A DNA stretch of 64,000 nucleotides from Oscillospiraceae bacterium. Lineage in GTDB: Bacteria; Bacillota; Clostridia; Oscillospirales; Acutalibacteraceae. Shown here piece after piece: positions 25,286 through 33,292 of the stretch. The notes beneath the pieces were generated by a model. That model saw only the letters and a program-made list of their open reading frames with translations. It was not told the origin of the DNA and ran no database searches. How positions within the stretch are numbered: the stretch's first letter is position 1; every line of letters begins with the position of its first letter. The stretch spans positions 1 to 64,000 of the forward strand of contig CADABX010000009.1 in the NCBI GenBank assembly GCA_902786285.1. The letters are read 5' to 3'. The position numbers and the translations under genes are program-made.

Positions 25286-26143
25286 ATGAAAAAAGCATTG
25301 TCCATCCTTCTGGCACTCGCTGTGCTGACCGTCAGCGTGTTTGCGCTTGCGGCCTGCGGCGGCAAAGACACACTCACCATCGCTGTGCCGAACGACACGA
25401 CCAACGAAGCGCGCGCGCTGATCCTGTTGCAGGAAAACGGCATCATCAAGCTCAAAGACGGCGCCGGCATCACCGCCACGATCAACGACATCGTGGAAAA
25501 TCCGCTCAACATCTCCTTCAAGGAAGTGGAAGCGGCGCAGATCCCGTCCATCCTGCCCGATGTGGATTACGCGGTCATCAACTCGAACTATGCCATTGCC
25601 GCGGGTATGAAGCCGGCGGAGGAAAGCCTTCTGATCGAGGGCGCCTACAGCGCGTATTCCAACATCATTGCCGTCAAGAACGGCGACGAGACCAAGGATT
25701 CCATCAAAGCGTTGGTCGCTGCGCTCCAGAGCCAGGCGGTTGCCGATTACATTGCCCAGTCGTATGACGGCGCTGTGATCTCCGTGGTGGAAAACCCGGG
25801 CGACGGTGTGGACCCGACCGTGGATTACGACGCGCTCAAGGGCACCGAGATCTCCGTTGCCGCCTCTCCCGCGCCGCACGCAGAGATTCTTGAAGTGGCC
25901 AAATCGATCCTTGCCGACCTCGGCGTTACGCTCAAGATCGTGGAATTCACCGACTATGTCCAGCCGAACAAAGTGGTCGACAGCGGCGAAATGGACGCCA
26001 ACTACTTCCAGCACTTCCCGTATCTCGACGACTTCAACAAAGAACAGGGCACCGACCTTGTGAACGCGGCCGACATCCATGTGGAGCCGATGGGCCTGTA
26101 TGGCGGTCAGCAAACCAATCTTGACGCACTGACTGTTCAATAA
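25286..26143 (+). CDS. metQ: methionine-type ABC transporter substrate-binding lipoprotein
   Basis: NlpA/MetQ family lipoprotein, 285 residues. The signal peptide ends in the lipobox FALAACGG (modified Cys near residue 21). Family sequence includes IAVPNDTTNEARALILLQ, NPLNISFKEVEAAQIP, DYAVINSNYAIAAG and EFTDYVQPNKVVDSGEMDANYFQH. It would bind methionine or a related amino acid outside the cell for MetN-MetI. Unusually, metN and metI lie about 2.2 kb downstream behind a separately promoted hydrolase gene, and this gene has its own promoter and terminator. Confidence 0.93.
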   Translation: MKKALSILLALAVLTVSVFALAACGGKDTLTIAVPNDTTNEARALILLQENGIIKLKDGAGITATINDIVENPLNISFKEVEAAQIPSILPDVDYAVINSNYAIAAGMKPAEESLLIEGAYSAYSNIIAVKNGDETKDSIKALVAALQSQAVADYIAQSYDGAVISVVENPGDGVDPTVDYDALKGTEISVAASPAPHAEILEVAKSILADLGVTLKIVEFTDYVQPNKVVDSGEMDANYFQHFPYLDDFNKEQGTDLVNAADIHVEPMGLYGGQQTNLDALTVQ

Positions 26144-26154
26144 ACAGTCGACAG

Positions 26155-26182
26155 AACAGCCGCCTGCGGGCGGCTGTTTTCC
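26155..26182 (+). terminator. intrinsic terminator of metQ
   Basis: ACAGCCGCC/GGCGGCTGT stem with loop TGC... followed by TTTTCC, 12 bases after the stop. Confidence 0.88.
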
Positions 26183-26233
26183 GTTTACAGTGCATCGCGC
26201 ACAGTGCACAGCTTTTATTGTGCGCCGATACAC

Positions 26234-26262
26234 TTGACATTTTGCCGTTTGTTTCGTAGAAT
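26234..26262 (+). promoter_or_regulatory. promoter of the repeat-containing leader
   Basis: TTGACA (26234-26239), exactly 17 bases, TAGAAT (26257-26262). A transcript from about 26269 would run through a short ORF, the (CATA)8 tract and an intrinsic terminator before reaching the hydrolase gene at 26458. Confidence 0.8.
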
Positions 26263-26296
26263 AGAATTAAAGTTTGCAAAGGAGTTGACAGGCAGT

Positions 26297-26440
26297 ATGA
26301 TACGTGCGACAATCTGTCATACATACATACATACATACATACATACATACCGTAACTCTGCCTGTTTCTCCAAAACAACTGCATCTTTGGTAAAGTACCG
26401 CTCAAGTCCGTGCTGCACGGGCTTTGAGCGGTTTTTTTGA
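26297..26440 (+). CDS. putative leader ORF crossing the terminator
   Basis: A 47-codon frame starting ATG 26297, with AAAGGAG 12 bases upstream (longer than ideal). The repeat tract codes CHTYIHTYIHTYRN. With eight repeats the frame stays open across the whole terminator hairpin and stops at TGA 26438-26440, inside the T-run. With nine repeats it would stop at TAA 26353, with seven at TAA 26391, both before the hairpin. The peptide itself resembles nothing I know, so a role as a translated regulator is more likely than a functional peptide. Expression is not proven. Confidence 0.4.
   Translation: MIRATICHTYIHTYIHTYRNSACFSKTTASLVKYRSSPCCTGFERFF
26318..26350 (+). repeat. (CATA)8 perfect tetranucleotide repeat
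   Basis: Eight uninterrupted CATA copies plus one C. Perfect tetranucleotide tracts of this length are the hallmark of slipped-strand phase-variable loci in bacteria. It is the only long simple-sequence tract I see in the window. Confidence 0.97.
26397..26437 (+). terminator. leader terminator (candidate attenuator)
   Basis: ACCGCTCAAGTCCGTG pairs with CACGGGCTTTGAGCGGT (one bulge, one G-U) and is followed by seven T. It sits only about 20 bases before the hydrolase start codon and downstream of the leader promoter, so it must be passed for the gene to be expressed from that promoter. Confidence 0.85.
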
Positions 26441-26457
26441 TTAAAGGAGGAGAACCC

Positions 26458-28164
26458 ATGAAAAAAGCATTTCAAAAAGCACTGGCGCTTTCCCTCGCAC
26501 TCATGCTGCTGCTCTCTCTTGCGACAACGGCGGCAGCCAAGGAAACGATGTGGATTTCGCAAAGCTACAGTGATATCCCCGTGATCCGCATTTCCGGCGA
26601 CGGCGAAAAGCTGGTGGACGCGGACGGCAACAAGGTGTTTCACTACAAGGACATTGCGTCCGTGCTGAAAAAGGACGATGATGATGACGGCGACAACAGA
26701 ATTCTCGAAGCCATCGCCAACATCCTCAAGCCCTTTTTGCTCGACGGCGTTTTGAAAAACGACTGGGATCCGTATTACGAAAATCTGCAAAAGGAGATCA
26801 GCGATCTGTTCTCGCATTCACTGCTCGACAACGACGGCAATCCCCAATACGGCACCGGTTTGCGCCCGGAGCGGATGGAAAAGGTCGAAAAGATCCGCCA
26901 CAACGATCAGGCCTGGCGCGACGAAAGCGGCCAAAAGTATTATGTGCACGACCGGTACTGGTTCTACTACGACTGGCGGCTGGATCCGATTGAAACGGCG
27001 GGCGAATTCAAATCGTTTATTGACGATATCCTCGCCTCCACCGGCTGCGAACAGGTCGGCGTGATAGCAAGCTGCCTCGGCACCAACGTGGTCACGGCCT
27101 ATCTTGCTGTCTATCCCGAACACGCGGCCGCGCATATCCGCGGCGTTGCCTTTGACGGCAGCGTGGTCAGCGGCGCCGAGATGCTCAGCGAAGCGATCAG
27201 CGGCAAGTTCTGCGTCGATCTGACGGCGATCAACCGCACGCTGCGCGACTGCGCCGCCATCGGCATGTTTGACGTGGACGAATTCGTGACCATCACGCTG
27301 GACATGATCGACCGCACCGGCACCGACGAAGCGCTGCTCGCGTTTCCGCGCAAGGTGCTGTATGACAAGCTGGTCAAGGGCGTCACCTCTGCGCTGGCGC
27401 TTTCCACATTCTATACCTGGCCGAACTACTGGGCCTGCGTGTCCAAAGAGGACTATCCCACCGCAATGGAATATGTCTTCGGCCCCGAGGGCAGCGAAAA
27501 ACGGACGACCTATGCGGGCCTCATCGAAAAGCTCGACAACTATGACCGCGTGGTCCGTCAGCGTGTGCCCGAAATTTTGACCGCCACGGTGGAAAACGGC
27601 GTGCATTTTGGCGTGATCTCCAAATACGGCTTCCAGACGCTGCCGATCTGCAAAACGAACGATCAGGTATCCGACCAGTTTGCCTCTGTCAAGCGCTCGT
27701 CGTTCGGCGCGACCACGGGCACGATCTATCACGATTTGCCGGACGAATATCTTGCCGAACGCACGGCTGCGGGCTTTGGCGACTATCTGTCGCCCGACGG
27801 ACAGATCGACGCGTCGACCTGTCTGTTCCCCGAAACCACCTGGTTCATCAAGGGCTCCAGCCATTCCAACTGGTCCGACTGGGAACTGCGGCTGCTGTAT
27901 GATATTGCTTCTTCGAAAGAGGCTGTGACCGTAGAGAATAGTTGCTGGCCGTCGCGGTTTGTAACCTATACCTACACGAACCCCGACGAAGCCTCGGACG
28001 GCGAAATTGCGGCGATGACGACGGACAACTGCGACACCGAACACTGGGAGGCCAACGAAGAGACCGACCGTCCGGACGGCTTCTTTGCAAAGCTGCGCGT
28101 TGCGTTCACCGCATGGTTCCAATGGCTCAAGGCGCTGTTCAATAAACTGTTTGACCGCGGCTGA
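26458..28164 (+). CDS. secreted alpha/beta-hydrolase-like protein
   Basis: A 568-residue exported protein. Signal peptide residues 1-27 end in TTAAAKE. The middle resembles LCAT/PGAP1-like lipases: YYDWRLDPIETAGEF, then the nucleophile elbow VGVIASCLGTNVV, in which Ser precedes CLG instead of the usual GxSxG, so the call is tentative. A late SSHSNWSDWEL could supply the histidine. An acidic run (DDDDDGD) lies near residue 75. The C-terminus FFAKLRVAFTAWFQWLKALF is an aromatic amphipathic helix like the tails at 15241-15390 and 61693-61821 and might hold the protein at the membrane. AAAGGAGG precedes the ATG. Expression probably depends on the leader switch described above. Confidence 0.75.
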   Translation: MKKAFQKALALSLALMLLLSLATTAAAKETMWISQSYSDIPVIRISGDGEKLVDADGNKVFHYKDIASVLKKDDDDDGDNRILEAIANILKPFLLDGVLKNDWDPYYENLQKEISDLFSHSLLDNDGNPQYGTGLRPERMEKVEKIRHNDQAWRDESGQKYYVHDRYWFYYDWRLDPIETAGEFKSFIDDILASTGCEQVGVIASCLGTNVVTAYLAVYPEHAAAHIRGVAFDGSVVSGAEMLSEAISGKFCVDLTAINRTLRDCAAIGMFDVDEFVTITLDMIDRTGTDEALLAFPRKVLYDKLVKGVTSALALSTFYTWPNYWACVSKEDYPTAMEYVFGPEGSEKRTTYAGLIEKLDNYDRVVRQRVPEILTATVENGVHFGVISKYGFQTLPICKTNDQVSDQFASVKRSSFGATTGTIYHDLPDEYLAERTAAGFGDYLSPDGQIDASTCLFPETTWFIKGSSHSNWSDWELRLLYDIASSKEAVTVENSCWPSRFVTYTYTNPDEASDGEIAAMTTDNCDTEHWEANEETDRPDGFFAKLRVAFTAWFQWLKALFNKLFDRG

Positions 28165-28191
28165 ACCCTTTCCTTTCCCCGAAAAGAAGCA

Positions 28192-28229
28192 CCGAACCGT
28201 TTCCACCGCCGAAACGGTTCGGTTTTTTT
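28192..28229 (+). terminator. terminator of the hydrolase gene
   Basis: CCGAACCGTTTC/GAAACGGTTCGG 12-bp stem with seven T. Confidence 0.92.
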
Positions 28230-28239
28230 GCCGCAGCTC

Positions 28240-28268
28240 TTGCAAGAAACGGCGCTTTCGACTATAAT
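28240..28268 (+). promoter_or_regulatory. promoter of metNI
   Basis: TTGCAA (28240-28245), 17 bases, TATAAT (28263-28268), directly after the preceding terminator. Confidence 0.78.
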
Positions 28269-28308
28269 AGACCTATCATGTTTCGTATGGACCGAAGGAG
28301 AGACGGGA

Positions 28309-29313
28309 ATGATCCAACTACAGCATCTTTGCAAAACCTTCCGGACCGCCGACGGCACCGTCGACGCGCTGCAGGATATCGACCTGACGATTGAAGACGG
28401 CGATATTTTCGGCATCATCGGGATGTCCGGCGCGGGTAAAAGCACGCTCGTGCGCTGCATCAATATGCTTGAGCGACCCACAAGCGGTACGGTGATTGTC
28501 GGCGGCGACGATATGACGGCGCTGTCGCCGGCCGCATTGCGGCAAAAGCGGCGCTCCATCACGATGATCTTTCAGCAGTTCAACCTGCTTATGCAGAGAA
28601 GCTGCCTGAAAAACGTCTGCTTCCCGATGGAACTCGAGGGCATGGGCAAAAAGCAGGCAAAGAAAAAGGCAAAGGAGCTGCTCGAGCTGGTCGGTCTGCC
28701 CGACAAGGCGCTGGCCTATCCCGCCCAGCTTTCCGGCGGCCAGCAGCAGCGTGTGGCCATTGCCCGCGCACTGGCAACGAACCCGCAGGTGCTGCTTTGC
28801 GACGAAGCCACCAGCGCGCTGGACCCCAACACGACCCACGCGATCCTCGAGCTGATCCGCGACATCAACCAAAAGCTCGGCATCACCGTGGTCGTCATCA
28901 CGCACCAGATGAGCGTTGTGGAGGAAATCTGCAACCGTGTGGCCATCCTCGACAACGGCCGTGTGGTGGAACAGGGCGACGTGGCGGCGGTGTTTTCCAA
29001 TCCGCAGTCCGACGCGGCAAAGAAGCTCGTCTTCCCGAACGGCGAAGAGACGGTATTGCCGCCGCAGCAAAACGAAGCGCGCATGCGCATTCTCTTTAAC
29101 GGTTCCCAAACGGCGGATCAGCCGCTGATCGCCACGATGGCGGCGCAGCACGGGATCCTTGCAACGATTCTGGGCGCGTCGACCCACGCGTTTCATCAGC
29201 AGGCGTTCGGCGAAATGCTGATCGGTGTGCCGATGCAGCAAAAACAGCAGGCGCTCGACTTTTTGCGCAGCGTCGAAGGGATCACAGTGGAGGAGGTGCC
29301 GCAGGATGCTTGA
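28309..29313 (+). CDS. metN: methionine ABC transporter ATP-binding protein
   Basis: MetN ATPase, 334 residues. Walker A is GMSGAGKST, the signature LSGGQQQR, Walker B VLLCDEATSALD, with the D-loop and switch histidine (VVITHQMSVV). The C-terminal NIL domain (residues about 260-334), which senses methionine in this family, is present. GAAGGAGAGACGGGA precedes the ATG. The end overlaps metI by eight bases. It is expected to work with MetI and with the MetQ lipoprotein encoded at 25286-26143. Confidence 0.95.
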   Translation: MIQLQHLCKTFRTADGTVDALQDIDLTIEDGDIFGIIGMSGAGKSTLVRCINMLERPTSGTVIVGGDDMTALSPAALRQKRRSITMIFQQFNLLMQRSCLKNVCFPMELEGMGKKQAKKKAKELLELVGLPDKALAYPAQLSGGQQQRVAIARALATNPQVLLCDEATSALDPNTTHAILELIRDINQKLGITVVVITHQMSVVEEICNRVAILDNGRVVEQGDVAAVFSNPQSDAAKKLVFPNGEETVLPPQQNEARMRILFNGSQTADQPLIATMAAQHGILATILGASTHAFHQQAFGEMLIGVPMQQKQQALDFLRSVEGITVEEVPQDA

Positions 29314-30007
29314 CAAGCTTTTTACACCCGAAGCGCTGCAGGAGGCGCTGCAGGTGATCAAAACCCAGATCCCGCTGGCGATCTGGGAAACGGTCTATGT
29401 GACCGTGTTGTCCACGGCGTTTGCCATCGTGCTCGGTCTGCCGCTGGGCGTGCTGCTGGTGGTCGGCGAAAAGAACGGCGTGCTGCCGCTGCCCAAAGGG
29501 CTGATGCATGTGCTCAACGTGGTCATCAACCTTTTGCGCTCGGTGCCGTTTCTGATCCTCATGATCATGGTCTTCCCGCTGACGCGCCTGATCGTCGGCA
29601 CCACGGTCGGCACTGTGGCGTCCATCGTACCACTGGTGATCGCGGCGTTTCCGTTTGTGGCGCGGCTGGTGGAGGGCAGCTTGCGCGAAGTGAACCCCAA
29701 CATCATCGAAGCCGCCCAGAGCATGGGCGCCACGCCGATGCAGATCATCTGCAAGGTGATGATCCCGGAAAGCGTGCCGTCGCTGATTTCCAACGCGACG
29801 ATCGCCATCACCACGATCCTCGGCTATTCCGCCATGAGCGGCATCATCGGCGGCGGCGGGCTCGGCAAGATCGCCATCAACTACGGCTACTACCGCTACA
29901 AGTTCCTGATCATGCTGATTGCCGTTGTGCTGCTGATCGTGCTCGTGCAGATCTTCCAGTCCGTCGGCACGAAGATTGCCGTGAAGAGCGACAAACGTTT
30001 GAAATAA
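29306..30007 (+). CDS. metI: methionine ABC transporter permease
   Basis: MetI-type permease, 233 residues with five or six membrane helices. The EAA loop that contacts MetN reads NIIEAAQSMGATPMQIICKV. It starts at ATG 29306, overlapping metN, with GGAGGTG eight bases upstream inside metN. Confidence 0.94.
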   Translation: MLDKLFTPEALQEALQVIKTQIPLAIWETVYVTVLSTAFAIVLGLPLGVLLVVGEKNGVLPLPKGLMHVLNVVINLLRSVPFLILMIMVFPLTRLIVGTTVGTVASIVPLVIAAFPFVARLVEGSLREVNPNIIEAAQSMGATPMQIICKVMIPESVPSLISNATIAITTILGYSAMSGIIGGGGLGKIAINYGYYRYKFLIMLIAVVLLIVLVQIFQSVGTKIAVKSDKRLK

Positions 30008-30024
30008 GTTTTATGCAAAGCGCA

Positions 30025-30067
30025 CAAGAAAGCTGTCGAAATTCACAAACGGCAGCTTCTTTTTTTA
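30025..30067 (+). terminator. terminator of metNI
   Basis: GAAAGCTGTCG pairs with CGGCAGCTTC (one bulged A, one G-U), followed by seven T. Confidence 0.8.
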
Positions 30068-30094
30068 TAAAATATGAACTTTCGCGGGAAATGC

Positions 30095-30123
30095 TTGACA
30101 AGGCGTGCCGATCATGTTATAGT
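30095..30123 (+). promoter_or_regulatory. promoter of the MarR operon
   Basis: TTGACA (30095-30100), 17 bases, TATAGT (30118-30123). The twin operator lies immediately downstream, at the start of the transcript. Confidence 0.85.
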
Positions 30124-30140
30124 AAGAAATCGTTAACAGG

Positions 30141-30169
30141 GTTAAAATTTAACAGCGTTAAAATTTAAC
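30141..30169. promoter_or_regulatory. twin palindromic operator, probably for the MarR regulator
   Basis: GTTAAAATTTAAC occurs twice (30141-30153 and 30157-30169), each a perfect odd palindrome, centres 16 bases apart. A half-related GTTAAC is at 30132-30137. The position just past the -10 is suited to repression by the adjacent MarR protein. Confidence 0.75.
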
Positions 30170-30197
30170 GGTGTTTCAAAACGAGAGGGAAAGATAT

Positions 30198-30635
30198 ATG
30201 GAAACGAACCAACTGATCGATGCGCTGTCCGCCATCTTCGGCGGCATCAGCCGCTCGCGTTTGTTTTGGGATATGCAGCAGAACATGCGCGGCGAACGGT
30301 TTTTGCTGTCCTATCTGTATGAGGTCGGATCGTGTGCGCAGGGCGCATTGGCGCCGATGCTGCATGTGTCGGCGGCGCGGATCACCAAAATGATTGCTTC
30401 GCTCGAAAGCAAACAGCTCGTTGTGCGCGAAGACGACCCGACCGACAAGCGCCGCGTCACGGTGCGGCTGACGGAAGACGGTGCCGACGCGGTGCGCACG
30501 GTGCAATCGCAGGCAACGGCCCACGCGTCACAGTTGTTTGAAAGCCTGGGCGAACAGGATACGCTGGAATTTTTGCGCATTGTCAACAAGATCTTGTCCA
30601 TCGAAGAAAAGGTGGACGAGCCTGCCGCCGACTGA
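30198..30635 (+). CDS. MarR-family transcriptional regulator
   Basis: A 145-residue winged-helix regulator. The recognition region reads SYLYEVGSCAQGALAPML then SAARITKMIASLESKQLV, and the wing REDDPTDKRRVTVRLTEDG is classical MarR. Dimerisation helices are at both ends. ATG 30198 follows GAGAGGGAAAG. It is first in an operon with a large surface protein (30 bases downstream) and an ABC exporter. Twin palindromes over its own transcription start suggest autorepression relieved by a ligand or stress that the exporter handles. Confidence 0.92.
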   Translation: METNQLIDALSAIFGGISRSRLFWDMQQNMRGERFLLSYLYEVGSCAQGALAPMLHVSAARITKMIASLESKQLVVREDDPTDKRRVTVRLTEDGADAVRTVQSQATAHASQLFESLGEQDTLEFLRIVNKILSIEEKVDEPAAD

Positions 30636-30665
30636 TTCTGACTTTACCATTGCAATAGGGGCGTG

Positions 30666-33290
30666 ATGATTCTGAAACGCAAGAGACAAACCCTCTGCAG
30701 CCTTGTGCTGACACTCGTTTTGTTTTTGCTGCCGCTTTGTGCACCGGCGGCCGCTGCCGCATACCCCGAAGGTGTGACGGCGCAGATGGCGTCGCAGGGC
30801 GTGCCGCGCAGCGATACACTGCTCAAAAACGCCGCGCTGTCGCTGACGGGCAAATCGCTGTCCGGCGCGATTTACAGCATGCTTTACAGCGACGAAACGC
30901 TGTCCGGCATCCTCACCGGACTGTATACCAATATTGAAGGGCAGGGCGGCGCGCTGTCCGCGCTGAATCTTGACACATCACCCGCTGCGGTCGCCGCGGG
31001 TCTGACGCACTATCCCGCCGTGCAGCGGCGTGTGGCTGCGGCGTCCGACTGGCAGTCGGTCAATCTTGCGGGCGCGTCGTGGAATGTGAGCAGCAAATCC
31101 GATTTTGCTGCCGCGGTCAGCGCCATGGCGATCCCGCTCAACGATCTTTTATATACGCTTTTGTGTGAAGGCACCTATCAGGCGGGCCTTCTGACGTTGC
31201 GCGGCGACAACGGCTACAGCGACGGCGTTGTGCCGATTTTGCGTGCGCTCGGCTGCGAAAGCATTCCATCGGACGCGTCATTCCGCCAGAAGGCCGACAG
31301 CAACCGCACGATGATGCTCTATCAGATCGTGCTGAGTGTTGAATCGCTGATCGATGCGCTGGCGGCGGCGCCGATGACGAAGCTGACCGCCACGCTGCCC
31401 GATCTTGCCGTCTTTATCCGCGACGGCGGTCTGGAGCAGGCCGTGGACGTGATCCTCCGCCCGCTGTCGATCCGCATCGGACCGTATCTGCAGCTTGTGT
31501 CCGGCAGCCAGCTTTTGCGTATGGTGCTGTTTTTGCAGGACCCGGCGAGCATCACCAAAAGCTTTGCCGACAACATCACCGGCTCGCTCAACGAAATGAT
31601 GGCGCAGTCCGGCATTTTGCTGTCGGATATCCATCTGAATATCCTCGCGGCGGCCAAGGGCAAGCCCGGCGAATGCCTGGTGGAGGTGCTGCGCTGGTTT
31701 TTTGACACCCTCAAGCTCAACCGCGGCAAACTCAACGACCTGTTGTCGCAAAACGGCGCCGACGCCGCTGCGCTGACCGATCCGCTTCTGTCGCGCAGCG
31801 CGGGCGAGCTGACCTTTATTGTGCTGCATCTGATGACGAGCACCGAAACCATGCCGCTGCTGTATCAGTGGAGCCGCTATGCCTTTACGCCCGTTTCGGT
31901 GGAATACACCAAAAAGCTCGGTAAAAAGCAGATGAAGCGCGTGCTCAAGGGCATCGACGCCACGATCGGCGAATTTACGGCGGAATTCGGTGGCACGGGC
32001 GATCTGAAAACGACGCTCGGCAAAGCGATTTATTCCTCCGAAACCGTAACGAATCTTGCAAAAATGCTCTACGGCGCCCTCGGCAACGAAGAGATGGGCA
32101 TGGCCGCGGGGCTGGTCGGGCTGCCCGCGTCGCCTGCGGCGCTCGGTGCCATGCTGCCCTCAGGCTACGGCGCCGTTGCAGCCGCGCTTTCACGGTATGC
32201 GAGCTGGGAAAAGCTGCCGGCAACCATCGGCTGGGGTGTGACAAAGGGCGACCGCGCGTCGTTTCAGCGTGCGCTGACAGCCATGCTGCGGCCGTTCCGT
32301 CCGCTGCTGCAGGGCCTTTTGGCCAACGATTCCATCACGCTGTTCGGCGCGCTGCATCTGCCGGGCTCCAACGGCTACAACACCGGCGTGATTCCGCTGC
32401 TCGAAGCGCTCTCGTGTCCCGAAGACAGCATCAAGACCTATGTGGATTATTGCAAGGGCAAGGGCACCGACGCGATCATCGGCGATCTGCTGACGCCGAT
32501 TCTGTCGCTCGTGGATCAACTGATTGCCCGACCGGTCTACACGCTGTGCAGCATTTTGCCGAATCTTGCCTATTGCATCGAAAACGGCGTTTTGATCCAG
32601 AGCGTGCAAAATCTGCTCTATCCGCTGACCGAAACGCTGCACCAGTACGGCTATGATCTCGAAAAGCTCGGCGTGGATCTGACAAAGCTCGATCAGATCG
32701 ACCTGGCCGCGTTCTCCGGCACGCTCGGCACAAGCGGGCTGCAGCTCGATCTGTCGACGCTTGACCTTTCGCAGTTTGCCGGTATGGGCACGCTTGAACG
32801 GATGGAAAGCAAGCGTGTGACAGGCGGCAAGCGGGTGAAGATTGACGTGGTCAAAGCCGACAAAACGGCAGTGCTGATTACCATTTTGCGCTTTGCGGTT
32901 GATTTTGTGCGCGACGACAGCAACGGTGATCTGCTGGCAAATATGCTGTCGAACGACGACATGCCCGCCACGTTCCAGCAGTTTTCCGCCGGCATCGGCG
33001 ACCGGTTTGCCGAAATGACGACGGACGAAACGATCGAATGGCTCTATCAGCTGTTTTTCCACGAACGGGCCACGAAGGATCTGCCCGAAGACGACGGCTA
33101 TGTGCCGCATGTGATCTATGAACCAGAAAACTCCCACGTCGTGCGCAACGTGCTGCTGATCGCCGGCGGCGTGCTGCTGCTGGCGGCGTGTGTGATCGCG
33201 TTTTTGCGCCGCAGACAGATCGAACAATTCCTCAAACAGCGCAAAGCGCAAAAAACGCAGTCTCCCGCAGACGGGAACCCGGAGGTGTAA
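30666..33290 (+). CDS. large exported protein with internal duplication and C-terminal membrane anchor
   Basis: An 874-residue protein that I do not recognise. A signal peptide (LVLTLVLFLLPLCAPAAAAA) is followed by an extracytoplasmic part of about 800 residues. It has an internal duplication: LRGDNGYSDGVVPILRALGC recurs as LPGSNGYNTGVIPLLEALSC about 395 residues later, and SLIDALAAAPMTKLTATLPD as SLVDQLIARPVYTLCSILPN. One transmembrane helix (VLLIAGGVLLLAACVIAFL) near the end precedes a basic cytoplasmic tail. GTG 30663 or ATG 30666 may start it. The stop lies two bases before the ABC transporter start, so the two probably act together at the envelope under MarR control. Confidence 0.8.
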   Translation: MILKRKRQTLCSLVLTLVLFLLPLCAPAAAAAYPEGVTAQMASQGVPRSDTLLKNAALSLTGKSLSGAIYSMLYSDETLSGILTGLYTNIEGQGGALSALNLDTSPAAVAAGLTHYPAVQRRVAAASDWQSVNLAGASWNVSSKSDFAAAVSAMAIPLNDLLYTLLCEGTYQAGLLTLRGDNGYSDGVVPILRALGCESIPSDASFRQKADSNRTMMLYQIVLSVESLIDALAAAPMTKLTATLPDLAVFIRDGGLEQAVDVILRPLSIRIGPYLQLVSGSQLLRMVLFLQDPASITKSFADNITGSLNEMMAQSGILLSDIHLNILAAAKGKPGECLVEVLRWFFDTLKLNRGKLNDLLSQNGADAAALTDPLLSRSAGELTFIVLHLMTSTETMPLLYQWSRYAFTPVSVEYTKKLGKKQMKRVLKGIDATIGEFTAEFGGTGDLKTTLGKAIYSSETVTNLAKMLYGALGNEEMGMAAGLVGLPASPAALGAMLPSGYGAVAAALSRYASWEKLPATIGWGVTKGDRASFQRALTAMLRPFRPLLQGLLANDSITLFGALHLPGSNGYNTGVIPLLEALSCPEDSIKTYVDYCKGKGTDAIIGDLLTPILSLVDQLIARPVYTLCSILPNLAYCIENGVLIQSVQNLLYPLTETLHQYGYDLEKLGVDLTKLDQIDLAAFSGTLGTSGLQLDLSTLDLSQFAGMGTLERMESKRVTGGKRVKIDVVKADKTAVLITILRFAVDFVRDDSNGDLLANMLSNDDMPATFQQFSAGIGDRFAEMTTDETIEWLYQLFFHERATKDLPEDDGYVPHVIYEPENSHVVRNVLLIAGGVLLLAACVIAFLRRRQIEQFLKQRKAQKTQSPADGNPEV

Positions 33291-33292
33291 CC

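Noticed and set aside
26204-26440. Longer version of the leader ORF starting before the promoter
   Set aside because: The upstream part precedes the predicted transcription start; only the part from ATG 26297 can be on the leader transcript.
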